Of a stretch of DNA of 38,692 nucleotides, positions 25,607 to 32,745 are shown piece after piece. The stretch is from an uncultured Clostridium sp. Its GTDB lineage: Bacteria; Bacillota; Clostridia; Lachnospirales; Lachnospiraceae. A program made the position numbers and the translations under genes. Under the pieces are notes generated by a model, which did not search any database, had not been told where the DNA came from, and worked only from the letters and a program-made list of their open reading frames with translations. Every line of letters begins with the position of its first letter. Positions within the stretch are counted from its first letter, which is position 1. The DNA lies in assembly GCA_900543885.1 (NCBI GenBank), contig UQTA01000027.1:1-38692 (forward strand), written 5' to 3'.

Positions 25607-25635
25607 AGTATAAAGCAAAAAAGGAAGAATGGCAA
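25607..25635 (-). promoter_or_regulatory. Sigma-A promoter for the DUF362 gene
   Basis: Leftward, TTGCCA (25630-25635) and TATACT (25607-25612) are separated by 17 bases, 34 bases before the chosen start. Confidence 0.7.
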
Positions 25636-25682
25636 ATATGTTTCTAATATGGTACACTGATTAACAGAGTTTATGTTGCTGG

Positions 25683-25697
25683 TCATGCAACGCATGA
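25683..25697. promoter_or_regulatory. Perfect 6-3-6 palindrome upstream of recU
   Basis: TCATGC-AAC-GCATGA is a perfect inverted repeat. It shares CATGCRRCGCATGAA-like sequence with the hisZ leader hairpin near 26476. It could be an operator or an RNA hairpin. No clear sigma-A promoter for recU was found around it. Confidence 0.4.
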
Positions 25698-25770
25698 ATG
25701 GTAACGATTATGTTGTTTGCTGCACACACATGTACAGTAAAGAATTAAATTTACGAAAGGACAGCAGAAC

Positions 25771-26319
25771 ATGGGAACATGGAAAACCAGAGGACTTCGG
25801 GGATCGACCTTGGAGGATCTGATCAATCATACAAATGACAGTTACAGGGAGAAAAGGTTGGCACTGATACAGAAAATCCCTACACCTGTCACACCCATCG
25901 AGATTGATAAGGCAAGCCGCCACATCACACTGGCATATTTTGATCAGAAAAGTACGGTGGATTATATCGGGGCGGTACAGGGAATACCGGTATGTTTTGA
26001 TGCTAAGGAATGTGCGGTAAAAACCTTTCCTCTTCAGAATATCCATCCCCACCAGATCCGGTTTATGGAAGAATTTGAACAGCAGGGGGGTATATCTTTT
26101 ATTATCATTCATTATACAGCCTTAGATGAAATGTATTATGTTCCTTTTAAGGATGTGAAAAAATTCTGGGACCGCATGGAAACGGGAGGAAGGAAAAGCT
26201 TTACTTACGATGAGATTGATAAAAACTGGAAAATACGGTCTCACCGGGATATGTATGTTCATTATTTAGAGCCATTAGCCATTGATTTAAATCAGAGAGA
26301 AAATAAAAAGGAAGAGTAA
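25771..26319 (+). CDS. recU: Holliday junction resolvase RecU
   Basis: The 182 residues match RecU of Firmicutes: RGLRGSTLEDLINHTNDSYRE, then KIPTPVTPIEI, AYFDQKSTVDYIGAVQG, FPLQNIHPHQIRFMEEF and DRMETGGRKSFTYDEI. RecU cuts four-way junctions in recombination and segregation. The active-site spacing fits Bacillus RecU D88/E101/K103 as D64, D77 and K79, so Asp replaces the usual Glu. AAAGGAC lies about 9 bases before the ATG. It lies alone between a divergent DUF362 gene and the his promoter. In Bacillus it pairs with ponA, which is not here. Confidence 0.9.
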   Translation: MGTWKTRGLRGSTLEDLINHTNDSYREKRLALIQKIPTPVTPIEIDKASRHITLAYFDQKSTVDYIGAVQGIPVCFDAKECAVKTFPLQNIHPHQIRFMEEFEQQGGISFIIIHYTALDEMYYVPFKDVKKFWDRMETGGRKSFTYDEIDKNWKIRSHRDMYVHYLEPLAIDLNQRENKKEE

Positions 26320-26371
26320 AATGGAGCCGGCATAGAAAAAATGAAGCAGCTTTAAAAGATTGAGAAAGACG

Positions 26372-26400
26372 TTGACAAGGAAGGGGTTAGCCTTTATAAT
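26372..26400 (+). promoter_or_regulatory. Consensus sigma-A promoter of the his operon
   Basis: TTGACA (26372-26377) and TATAAT (26395-26400) are both perfect, with a 17-base spacer. This is the strongest promoter in the window and implies that expression is limited by a repressor or leader. Confidence 0.9.
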
Positions 26401-26406
26401 AAGAAA

Positions 26407-26496
26407 CACGTTAACGAATTATCACTCTACCATGATAAAGTATGTGATGAACGTGCAGTAAATGGTAGTACCGTACATGCAGCGCATGAAATACGG
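26407..26496 (+). other. Structured 5' leader of the his operon
   Basis: From the predicted start near 26407, CACGTT (26407-26412) pairs with AACGTG (26450-26455), and ATCAC (26421-26425) with GTGAT (26444-26448) inside it. The inner loop word CTACCAT (26427-26433) is complementary to ATGGTAG (26462-26468), a possible pseudoknot or alternative pairing. A last hairpin pairs CCGTACATGC with GCATG-AAA-TACGG (26471-26496). GGTAGTACCG near 26465 resembles the T-box word GGTGGTACCGCG but the rest of a T-box is missing. No terminator is seen. Confidence 0.45.
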
Positions 26497-26530
26497 ACAA
26501 ATAATGAGGTCAAGATAAGGGAGATGTGCC

Positions 26531-27811
26531 ATGACAAAGAAAAACAAGCTGATCCACACTCCAGAGGGAGTCAGGGACATATATAACGGAGAGTGCCGCA
26601 GAAAGCTGGCAGTTCAGGAGAAGATACTCCATACATTATATTTGTACGGTTATGAGCATATCCAGACCCCAAGTTTTGAATATGCAGATATTTTTAATGA
26701 AGACCGCGGAAGCGTAGGCGCCCAGGAAATGTTCAAGTTTTTTGACCGGGACAACAACATGCTGGTACTTAGGCCGGATATGACCCCGGCAGTGGCCAGA
26801 TGTGTGGCAAAATACTTTATGGATGATGATATGCCTCTTCGCCTTTGCTATTTAGAGCGTACTTTTAAGAATAACACCAGTTATCAGGGTTATCTGAAAG
26901 AACGTGCGGAATCCGGCGCAGAACTGATCGGCGATGATTCACCGGATGCAGATGCTGAGATGATCGCTATGGTTATTGACTGTTTAAAGGCGGCTGGATT
27001 AAAGGAGTTTCAGGTAGAGCTGGGAGAGGTTGCATTTTACAGAAGTCTTTTGCAGCAGGCGGGACTGGATGAAGATGCACAGGTACAGTTAAATGATCTG
27101 ATCGAGAATAAGAACCGGTTCGGTGTAGAAGAGTTCTTAAAGAACCAGGATATGGAAGAGAGCCTGAAAGAAGCTTTCCTAAAGCTTCCGGAGCTGTTTG
27201 GCGGTATTAATCAGATAAAGAAAGCAAAGACATTGACAGACAATCCACAGGCACTGGCTGCCGTTGAGCGGTTAGAGCGGGTACATACTCTTTTAGAGGA
27301 ATATCACATGGCTGACTATGTATCCTATGATCTGGGAATGTTAAGCCGTTATCAGTATTACACCGGCATTATTTTCAAGGCATATACCTATGGAACCGGT
27401 GATTATATTGTCACCGGCGGCCGTTACAACAAACTGTTAGTCCAGTTTGGAAAAGATACTCCTGCAGTTGGATTTGCCATTGTAGTAGATCAGCTGATGG
27501 CAGCTCTTTCCAGGCAGCAGATTCATATCCCAATACAGTTAGTGAATACAGTGATCCTGTATGAGCCATCAGCCAGACAGAGTGCTGTACGTTTAAGCCG
27601 TTTCTTCCGCTCCGAAGGCACACCGGTACAGTCCATGGTCATGGAAGAAGGAAAGAGCCTGGAAGATTATAAAGGGATGGCAAAAAAGCGTGGACTGCGC
27701 ACCATTCTTTGTCTGAGAGATACAGGAAATACAGTAACTGCTTTCGATATGCTTACAGGAAATGTAGATGAAACACCTGTGACTGCATATGGAGTAAGGG
27801 AGATCGTATAA
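26531..27811 (+). CDS. hisZ: HisZ, ATP phosphoribosyltransferase regulatory subunit
   Basis: A HisRS-like class II synthetase paralogue that binds and activates the short form of HisG. The N-terminal region HTPEGVRDIYNGECRRKLAVQEKI, motif-2-like LRLCYLERTFKNN, and the GLKEFQVELGEVAFYRSLL and TGGRYNKLLVQFG segments are those of HisZ. The 426-residue length fits, and it lacks the anticodon-binding domain expected of a true HisRS. Directly upstream of short hisG it is functionally matched. AAGGGAG lies 8-9 bases before the ATG. Confidence 0.93.
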   Translation: MTKKNKLIHTPEGVRDIYNGECRRKLAVQEKILHTLYLYGYEHIQTPSFEYADIFNEDRGSVGAQEMFKFFDRDNNMLVLRPDMTPAVARCVAKYFMDDDMPLRLCYLERTFKNNTSYQGYLKERAESGAELIGDDSPDADAEMIAMVIDCLKAAGLKEFQVELGEVAFYRSLLQQAGLDEDAQVQLNDLIENKNRFGVEEFLKNQDMEESLKEAFLKLPELFGGINQIKKAKTLTDNPQALAAVERLERVHTLLEEYHMADYVSYDLGMLSRYQYYTGIIFKAYTYGTGDYIVTGGRYNKLLVQFGKDTPAVGFAIVVDQLMAALSRQQIHIPIQLVNTVILYEPSARQSAVRLSRFFRSEGTPVQSMVMEEGKSLEDYKGMAKKRGLRTILCLRDTGNTVTAFDMLTGNVDETPVTAYGVREIV

Positions 27812-27851
27812 GAGCTTCGAAAAACATATTTGGATATAAAGGAGAAAGACC

Positions 27852-28511
27852 ATGAGATATCTGACCATAGCATTAGCCAAGGGCCGTCTGGCTTCCAAGG
27901 CAATGGATATGTTTGAACAGATCGGTATTTCCTGTGAGGAGATGAAGGATAAAAACTCCAGAAAACTGATCTTTGTAAATGAAGAACTGGGAATCCGTTT
28001 CTTCTTAGCCAAGGCAAATGACGTTCCTACTTATGTAGAGTATGGAGCGGCAGATATAGGTATTGTAGGCCGGGATACCATTTTAGAAGAAGGCAGAAGA
28101 CTGTATGAGGTCTTAGATCTGGGAATGGGAAAATGCAGGATGTGTGTCTGCGGACCAGAATCTGCCAGAGAACGTTTAAAGCACCATGAACTGATCCGTG
28201 TGGCTACGAAATACCCTCACATTGCAAAAGATTATTTCTACAATCAGAAATACCAGACAGTAGAGATCATTAAATTAAACGGATCTATTGAACTGGCACC
28301 GATCGTAGGGCTTTCTGAGGTGATCGTAGATATTGTGGAAACAGGTTCTACTTTAAGAGAAAACGGACTGGTAGTCTTAGAAGAGGTTTGTGACCTTTCT
28401 GCCCGCATGGTAGTCAATCAGGTGAGCATGAAAACGGAAAATGAACGCATTACCAGGATCATTAAGGATTTTCAGAGACTTTTAAAAGAAAGAGAGAGGG
28501 CGGACAAATGA
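27852..28511 (+). CDS. hisG: HisG, ATP phosphoribosyltransferase (short form)
   Basis: The first step of histidine synthesis: ATP + PRPP to phosphoribosyl-ATP. The 219 residues are the short HisG, which lacks the C-terminal regulatory domain and needs HisZ. Recognisable are TIALAKGRLASKAMDMFE, VEYGAADIGIVGRD, RVATKYPHIAKDYF and the PRPP loop region DIVETGSTLRENGL. AAAGGAG lies 9 bases before the ATG. Its stop overlaps hisD (ATGA). Confidence 0.95.
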   Translation: MRYLTIALAKGRLASKAMDMFEQIGISCEEMKDKNSRKLIFVNEELGIRFFLAKANDVPTYVEYGAADIGIVGRDTILEEGRRLYEVLDLGMGKCRMCVCGPESARERLKHHELIRVATKYPHIAKDYFYNQKYQTVEIIKLNGSIELAPIVGLSEVIVDIVETGSTLRENGLVVLEEVCDLSARMVVNQVSMKTENERITRIIKDFQRLLKERERADK

Positions 28512-29797
28512 GGATCGTAAAATTAGATGAAGCATCTATGAAAAATATTCTGGCAGATATGTTAAAAAGAGACCCTAATAACTATGATGCCTATACAGAA
28601 ACGGTACAGGAGATCGTAGACCGGGTAAAAGCAGAAGGAGATAAGGCTGTTTTTGATTATACAGAGAAATTTGACAAGGCACAGATAAATGCTGAAAATA
28701 TTCGTGTAACAGAAGCAGAGATCAAAGAAGCCATGGAAGCAGTGGATCCTCATCTGCTGGAGGTCATGAAAAAATCCATGGAAAATATCCGCCGGTATCA
28801 TGAAAAGCAGCGAAGAAACAGCTGGTTTGACTCCCAGCCGGACGGTACCATTTTAGGACAGAAGATCACAGCCCTGGAGAGTGCCGGTGTGTATGTACCA
28901 GGCGGTAAAGCTGCTTACCCGTCTTCTGTCCTTATGAATATTATTCCGGCAGAGGTAGCTGGCGTAAAGCGTATTGTTATGGTCACACCTCCTGGCAAGG
29001 ACGGAAAAGTAAATCCTGTTACACTGACAGCGGCTCACTTAGCAGGTGCTACAGAAGTTTATAAAGTAGGCGGTGCCCAGGCGATCGCAGCCCTTGCTTT
29101 CGGTACAGAGTCTATTCCAAGAGTCAGCAAGATCGTAGGACCTGGAAATATCTTCGTAGCCCTTGCAAAGAAGGCAGTATACGGACATGTAAGCATCGAC
29201 AGTATCGCAGGACCAAGTGAGATCCTGGTAGTGGCAGATGAGACTGCAAACCCACGGTATGTGGCTGCTGACCTGTTAAGCCAGGCAGAACATGATGAAC
29301 TGGCAAGCGCAATTTTAGTTACTACAAGTATGGAACTGGCAGAGAAGGTTTCAAAAGAAGTAGATGGTTTTCTGCAGGTATTATCCAGAAGTGAGATCAT
29401 AAAGAAATCTCTGGATAATTATGGCTATATCCTGGTAGTGGATACCATGGATGAAGCAGTAGAGACAGCTAATAACATTGCGCCGGAGCATCTGGAACTG
29501 GTAACAGCTAATCCATTTGAAGTAATGACAAAAATCCGCAATGCAGGTGCGATTTTCATTGGAGAATACAGTTCTGAGCCTTTGGGAGACTATTTTGCAG
29601 GACCTAACCACATTCTTCCTACCAATGGAACAGCGAAATTCTTCTCACCTTTAGGAGTAGATGATTTTATTAAAAAATCCAGTATCATTTATTATTCAAG
29701 AGAGGCCCTTGAAAAGGCACATAAGGATATTGAAGATTTTGCAGAGGCAGAGCATCTGACTGCACATGCAAATTCTGTGAGAGTAAGATTTGAATAA
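28508..29797 (+). CDS. hisD: HisD, histidinol dehydrogenase
   Basis: This zinc enzyme oxidises histidinol to histidine in the last two steps. The 429 residues show PGGKAAYPSSVLMNIIPA, KVGGAQAIAALAFGTES, GPGNIFVALAKKAVYG and SIAGPSEILVVAD. DLLSQAEHDELASA supplies the zinc and catalytic region, then EHLELVTANP. It starts inside the hisG stop codon overlap, so the two are translationally coupled. Confidence 0.97.
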   Translation: MRIVKLDEASMKNILADMLKRDPNNYDAYTETVQEIVDRVKAEGDKAVFDYTEKFDKAQINAENIRVTEAEIKEAMEAVDPHLLEVMKKSMENIRRYHEKQRRNSWFDSQPDGTILGQKITALESAGVYVPGGKAAYPSSVLMNIIPAEVAGVKRIVMVTPPGKDGKVNPVTLTAAHLAGATEVYKVGGAQAIAALAFGTESIPRVSKIVGPGNIFVALAKKAVYGHVSIDSIAGPSEILVVADETANPRYVAADLLSQAEHDELASAILVTTSMELAEKVSKEVDGFLQVLSRSEIIKKSLDNYGYILVVDTMDEAVETANNIAPEHLELVTANPFEVMTKIRNAGAIFIGEYSSEPLGDYFAGPNHILPTNGTAKFFSPLGVDDFIKKSSIIYYSREALEKAHKDIEDFAEAEHLTAHANSVRVRFE

Positions 29798-29828
29798 AAG
29801 ATGCAAGGCTGAACTGTAACGAATAAAA

Positions 29829-29845
29829 TGTACGTTAAAAGTACA
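29829..29845 (+). other. Hairpin in the hisD-hisB spacer
   Basis: TGTAC (29829-29833) pairs with GTACA (29841-29845) around GTTAAAA. An alternative pairing of ACTGTA with TACAGT encloses it. The 108-base gap is the longest in the his operon. Confidence 0.35.
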
Positions 29846-29905
29846 GTCAGAGGATGTCTCTTAGGGATTTTTGGAACAGATGTTAAAAGGAGAGTTTATA
29901 AGTAC

Positions 29906-30493
29906 ATGGAACGAATCGCGCAGATCACACGAAATACCAATGAAACAAAAATAAATATGACCCTGACCCTGGATGGAAGCGGAAAAGCCAATATCCATAC
30001 CGGGATCGGATTTTTTGATCATATGTTAAACAGTTTTGCACGTCATGGATTTTTTGACCTGGATCTTCAGGTAGAAGGGGATCTGGAAGTGGATACCCAT
30101 CATACCATTGAAGATACAGGGATCGTACTGGGACAGGCGATCCGTCAGGCAGTGGGTGACAAAAAAGGCATTTGCCGGTATGGTTCCCAGATCCTTCCCA
30201 TGGACGAGGCCCTTGTTATCTGTGCTTTAGATCTTTGCGGAAGACCTTATCTGGTATATGATTTAAATCTTGACCGGGAAAAAGTAGGAGATCTGGAGAC
30301 AGAAATGGTGCGGGAATTTTTCTATGCAGTATCATATGGCGGGGAAATGAACCTTCATCTGCGCCAGATGTCCGGAAGCAACAATCATCACATTATTGAG
30401 GCGGCTTTTAAGGCATTTGCAAAAGCACTTGATGCGGCTACGGGCTATGATCCCCGTCTGACAGATGTATTATCTACAAAAGGAAGCCTGTAG
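29906..30493 (+). CDS. hisB: HisB, imidazoleglycerol-phosphate dehydratase
   Basis: The 195-residue monofunctional dehydratase converts imidazoleglycerol phosphate to imidazole acetol phosphate. Metal-binding motifs DHMLNSFARHGFFDL, DTHHTIEDTG and SGSNNHHIIEAAFKAFAKAL are complete. I chose ATG 29906 (MERIAQITRNTNETKI) because it gives the family length and follows AAAAGGAGAG about 11 bases upstream. The upstream in-frame ATG at 29828 adds 26 unrelated residues encoded by the hairpin-containing spacer. Confidence 0.95.
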   Translation: MERIAQITRNTNETKINMTLTLDGSGKANIHTGIGFFDHMLNSFARHGFFDLDLQVEGDLEVDTHHTIEDTGIVLGQAIRQAVGDKKGICRYGSQILPMDEALVICALDLCGRPYLVYDLNLDREKVGDLETEMVREFFYAVSYGGEMNLHLRQMSGSNNHHIIEAAFKAFAKALDAATGYDPRLTDVLSTKGSL

Positions 30494-30514
30494 GGCAGGA
30501 AAAGGAGATAGAGT

Positions 30515-31249
30515 ATGCAGTTATATCCGGCAATTGATATGAAAAATGGAAAATGTGTCCGCCTGCGTCAGGGGGCATTTAAAGATATTACCGTGTATTC
30601 CGAACACCCGGAAGAGATCGCCGCACTGTGGCAGGAAAAAGGGGCAACTTTTTTGCATCTGGTAGATCTGGACGGTGCGCTGGCAGGACGATCTGTGAAT
30701 GAGGAAACGATCAGAAAGATTGTTTCTTCTGTAAACATTCCAGTAGAGATCGGAGGCGGCATCCGTTCTGAGAAAGCCATTAAAAACATGCTTTCCTTAG
30801 GTGTAAAGCGTGTGATCATAGGAACAAAGGCAGTAGAAGAACCGGAGTTCCTGAAAGCTATGGTTGAAAAATTCGGGGCAGATGCCATCGCGGCAGGTGT
30901 GGATGCCAAAGATGGCATGGTAGCCATTCAGGGCTGGGAACAGGTAAGCGCTGTAACAGCCACAGAACTTTGCCTGAAAATGAAAGAATATGGCGTGAAA
31001 CATATTATTTACACAGATATTTCCAGAGATGGCATGCTTTCAGGCCCTAATATTCCAGCTACTAAGAAACTGACGGAAGAAACAGGACTTGACATCATTG
31101 CTTCCGGCGGCGTATCCTGTATGGAAGACCTGGACGGCCTTTATAAGGCGGGGATTTCCGGCGCTATCATCGGAAAAGCCCTTTATGAAAAGCGGGTAGA
31201 TTTAAATGAGGCAGTCCGTCGTTTTGAAAAATGCACTGACAAGGAGTAA
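30515..31249 (+). CDS. hisA: HisA, ProFAR isomerase
   Basis: A (beta/alpha)8 barrel that opens the ribose of ProFAR to PRFAR. Catalytic Asp8 in YPAIDMKNGKCVRL and Asp130 in AAGVDAKDG are present, with the phosphate sites VEIGGGIRS and IASGGVSCMED. The 244 residues are standard. AAAAGGAG precedes the ATG. It contrasts with the degenerate barrel at the N-terminus of the next gene. Confidence 0.96.
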   Translation: MQLYPAIDMKNGKCVRLRQGAFKDITVYSEHPEEIAALWQEKGATFLHLVDLDGALAGRSVNEETIRKIVSSVNIPVEIGGGIRSEKAIKNMLSLGVKRVIIGTKAVEEPEFLKAMVEKFGADAIAAGVDAKDGMVAIQGWEQVSAVTATELCLKMKEYGVKHIIYTDISRDGMLSGPNIPATKKLTEETGLDIIASGGVSCMEDLDGLYKAGISGAIIGKALYEKRVDLNEAVRRFEKCTDKE

Positions 31250-31254
31250 TGAAA

Positions 31255-32565
31255 ATGGATAATAAAAAACTGATCGCAGGCTTTGGATACCAGGAAGGAC
31301 GTATCAGCAGCTGGGATGGAAAACGTACTTATACAGCATCTGCGCCCCAGCTTGCAAAGGACTGCTGTGATAACGGAGCCGATGAGATCCTGATCTATGA
31401 CTGGTCTGTAACAGATGAGGATCATGAGGCTGCCATTGCAGTGATCAAAGAGGTCTGCAGGGAAGCAGATGCCCCGGTGATCGCCGGAGGCAGAGTAAAA
31501 CGCATGGAAGATGTGAAAAAATATCTTTATGCAGGAGCCAGCGCTGTCTTTTTAGATATGAGCAAAGAAGAAAATGCAGATATGATCAAAGAGGCTTCGG
31601 ATCGCTTTGGAAAAGAGAAGATCTATGCCTATCTGCCCACAGATGCTTATCTGGAGCAGGTAAAGCAGTATGAGGCAGCAGGTGCTTCTGTAATGCTTCT
31701 TAATACAGCAGGAAATGTGCCGTCTTTACTTGAAATGGCTTCCATCAGCGACAGCGAAATGCCGTTTATGTTCTTCTTACAGGCAAAGGATGATGCCAAA
31801 GAAACGGCAGAAAGCCTGAAAAATGCTTTTGGCTGCGGCAATATCTGTGGTGCTGTGCTTACGTTCACAGAAGATACTATGGATTCTTCCATGAACATTA
31901 AGCAGTCCTTAAAAACAGCGGGGATTCCTGTTGATACCTTTGAATCCTCTGTAGACTGGAAAGATTTTAAGTTAAACAGTGACGGATTGATCCCGGTGAT
32001 CGTTCAGGATTATAAGAGCAATGAAGTATTAATGCTGGCCTACATGGATGAAGAGGCATTTAACAACACACTGGCAACCGGCCGTATGACCTATTTCAGC
32101 CGCAGCCGCCAGACACAGTGGGTAAAGGGAGAGACCAGCGGACATTTCCAGTATGTAAAATCCTTAAAGATTGATTGTGATAATGATACGCTGTTAGCAA
32201 CTGTAAAACAGATCGGAGCAGCCTGCCACACAGGCAATCGTTCCTGCTTCTACACCACACTGGCTGAAAAGGAATACAAAGAGACCAATCCGCTGAAGGT
32301 ATTTGAAGATGTTTTTAATGTGATCTTAGACCGGAAAAAACATCCCAAGGAAGGCTCTTATACCAACTACCTTTTTGACAAGGGAATTGACAAGATCTTA
32401 AAGAAAGTGGGAGAAGAGGCCACGGAGATCGTTATTGCAGCAAAGAACCCGGATCCGGAAGAAGTAAAGTATGAGATTTCCGATTTCCTGTATCACATGA
32501 TGGTATTAATGGCAGAAAAAGGAGTTTCCTGGGAAGAGATCACAGAGGAACTGGCAAACAGATAA
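31255..32565 (+). CDS. hisIE: HisIE with an extra degenerate HisF-like N-terminal domain
   Basis: Three parts are visible. Residues 1-230 resemble the HisF barrel (NKKLIAGFGYQEGR aligns with the HisF start, and IAGGRV with its phosphate site). However, the two catalytic aspartates of HisF align with Gly11 and Pro128, so cyclase activity is not expected. Residues 240-335 are phosphoribosyl-AMP cyclohydrolase HisI (MTYFSRSRQTQWVKGETSGH, DCDNDTLL, ACHTGNRSCFY). Residues 348-436 are phosphoribosyl-ATP pyrophosphatase HisE (KKVGEEATEIVIAAKN). HisIE does steps two and three of the pathway. I prefer ATG 31255, 8 bases after AAGGAG. The ATG at 31249 is too close to it. Confidence 0.92.
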   Translation: MDNKKLIAGFGYQEGRISSWDGKRTYTASAPQLAKDCCDNGADEILIYDWSVTDEDHEAAIAVIKEVCREADAPVIAGGRVKRMEDVKKYLYAGASAVFLDMSKEENADMIKEASDRFGKEKIYAYLPTDAYLEQVKQYEAAGASVMLLNTAGNVPSLLEMASISDSEMPFMFFLQAKDDAKETAESLKNAFGCGNICGAVLTFTEDTMDSSMNIKQSLKTAGIPVDTFESSVDWKDFKLNSDGLIPVIVQDYKSNEVLMLAYMDEEAFNNTLATGRMTYFSRSRQTQWVKGETSGHFQYVKSLKIDCDNDTLLATVKQIGAACHTGNRSCFYTTLAEKEYKETNPLKVFEDVFNVILDRKKHPKEGSYTNYLFDKGIDKILKKVGEEATEIVIAAKNPDPEEVKYEISDFLYHMMVLMAEKGVSWEEITEELANR

Positions 32566-32581
32566 ATATAGATGTATGGTT

Positions 32582-32617
32582 AAAGGACAGTCCTGTAAAA
32601 ATCGGGCTGTCCTTTTT
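32582..32617 (+). terminator. Terminator of the his operon
   Basis: AAAGGACAGTCC (32582-32593) pairs with GGGCTGTCCTTT (32604-32615, one G-T pair) around a 10-base loop, with five T residues at 32613-32617. Confidence 0.9.
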
Positions 32618-32626
32618 GGAATCTAA

Positions 32627-32655
32627 TTGCGTGACTTGTACCCATGGGTTATAAT
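32627..32655 (+). promoter_or_regulatory. Sigma-A promoter for pepT
   Basis: TTGCGT (32627-32632) and TATAAT (32650-32655, perfect) are 17 bases apart. The predicted leader is about 85 bases. Confidence 0.75.
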
Positions 32656-32745
32656 ATTGATACAGGTGATACAAAAAATCATCTCACAAAATCAGGCACA
32701 GAAAGATTCAGAGAGAACATTAAATAACAATGGAGGCAAAATGAA

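Noticed and set aside
26401..26530. Classical histidine T-box riboswitch
   Set aside because: GGTAGTACCG resembles the T-box core, but the leader is only about 125 bases, lacks a terminator, and the adjacent base pattern would not pair with the tRNA-His acceptor end, which has C73.
29828..29905. Longer N-terminus for hisB
   Set aside because: The extra 26 residues are encoded by the hairpin-containing spacer, and the ATG at 29906 gives the family length with a good Shine-Dalgarno sequence.
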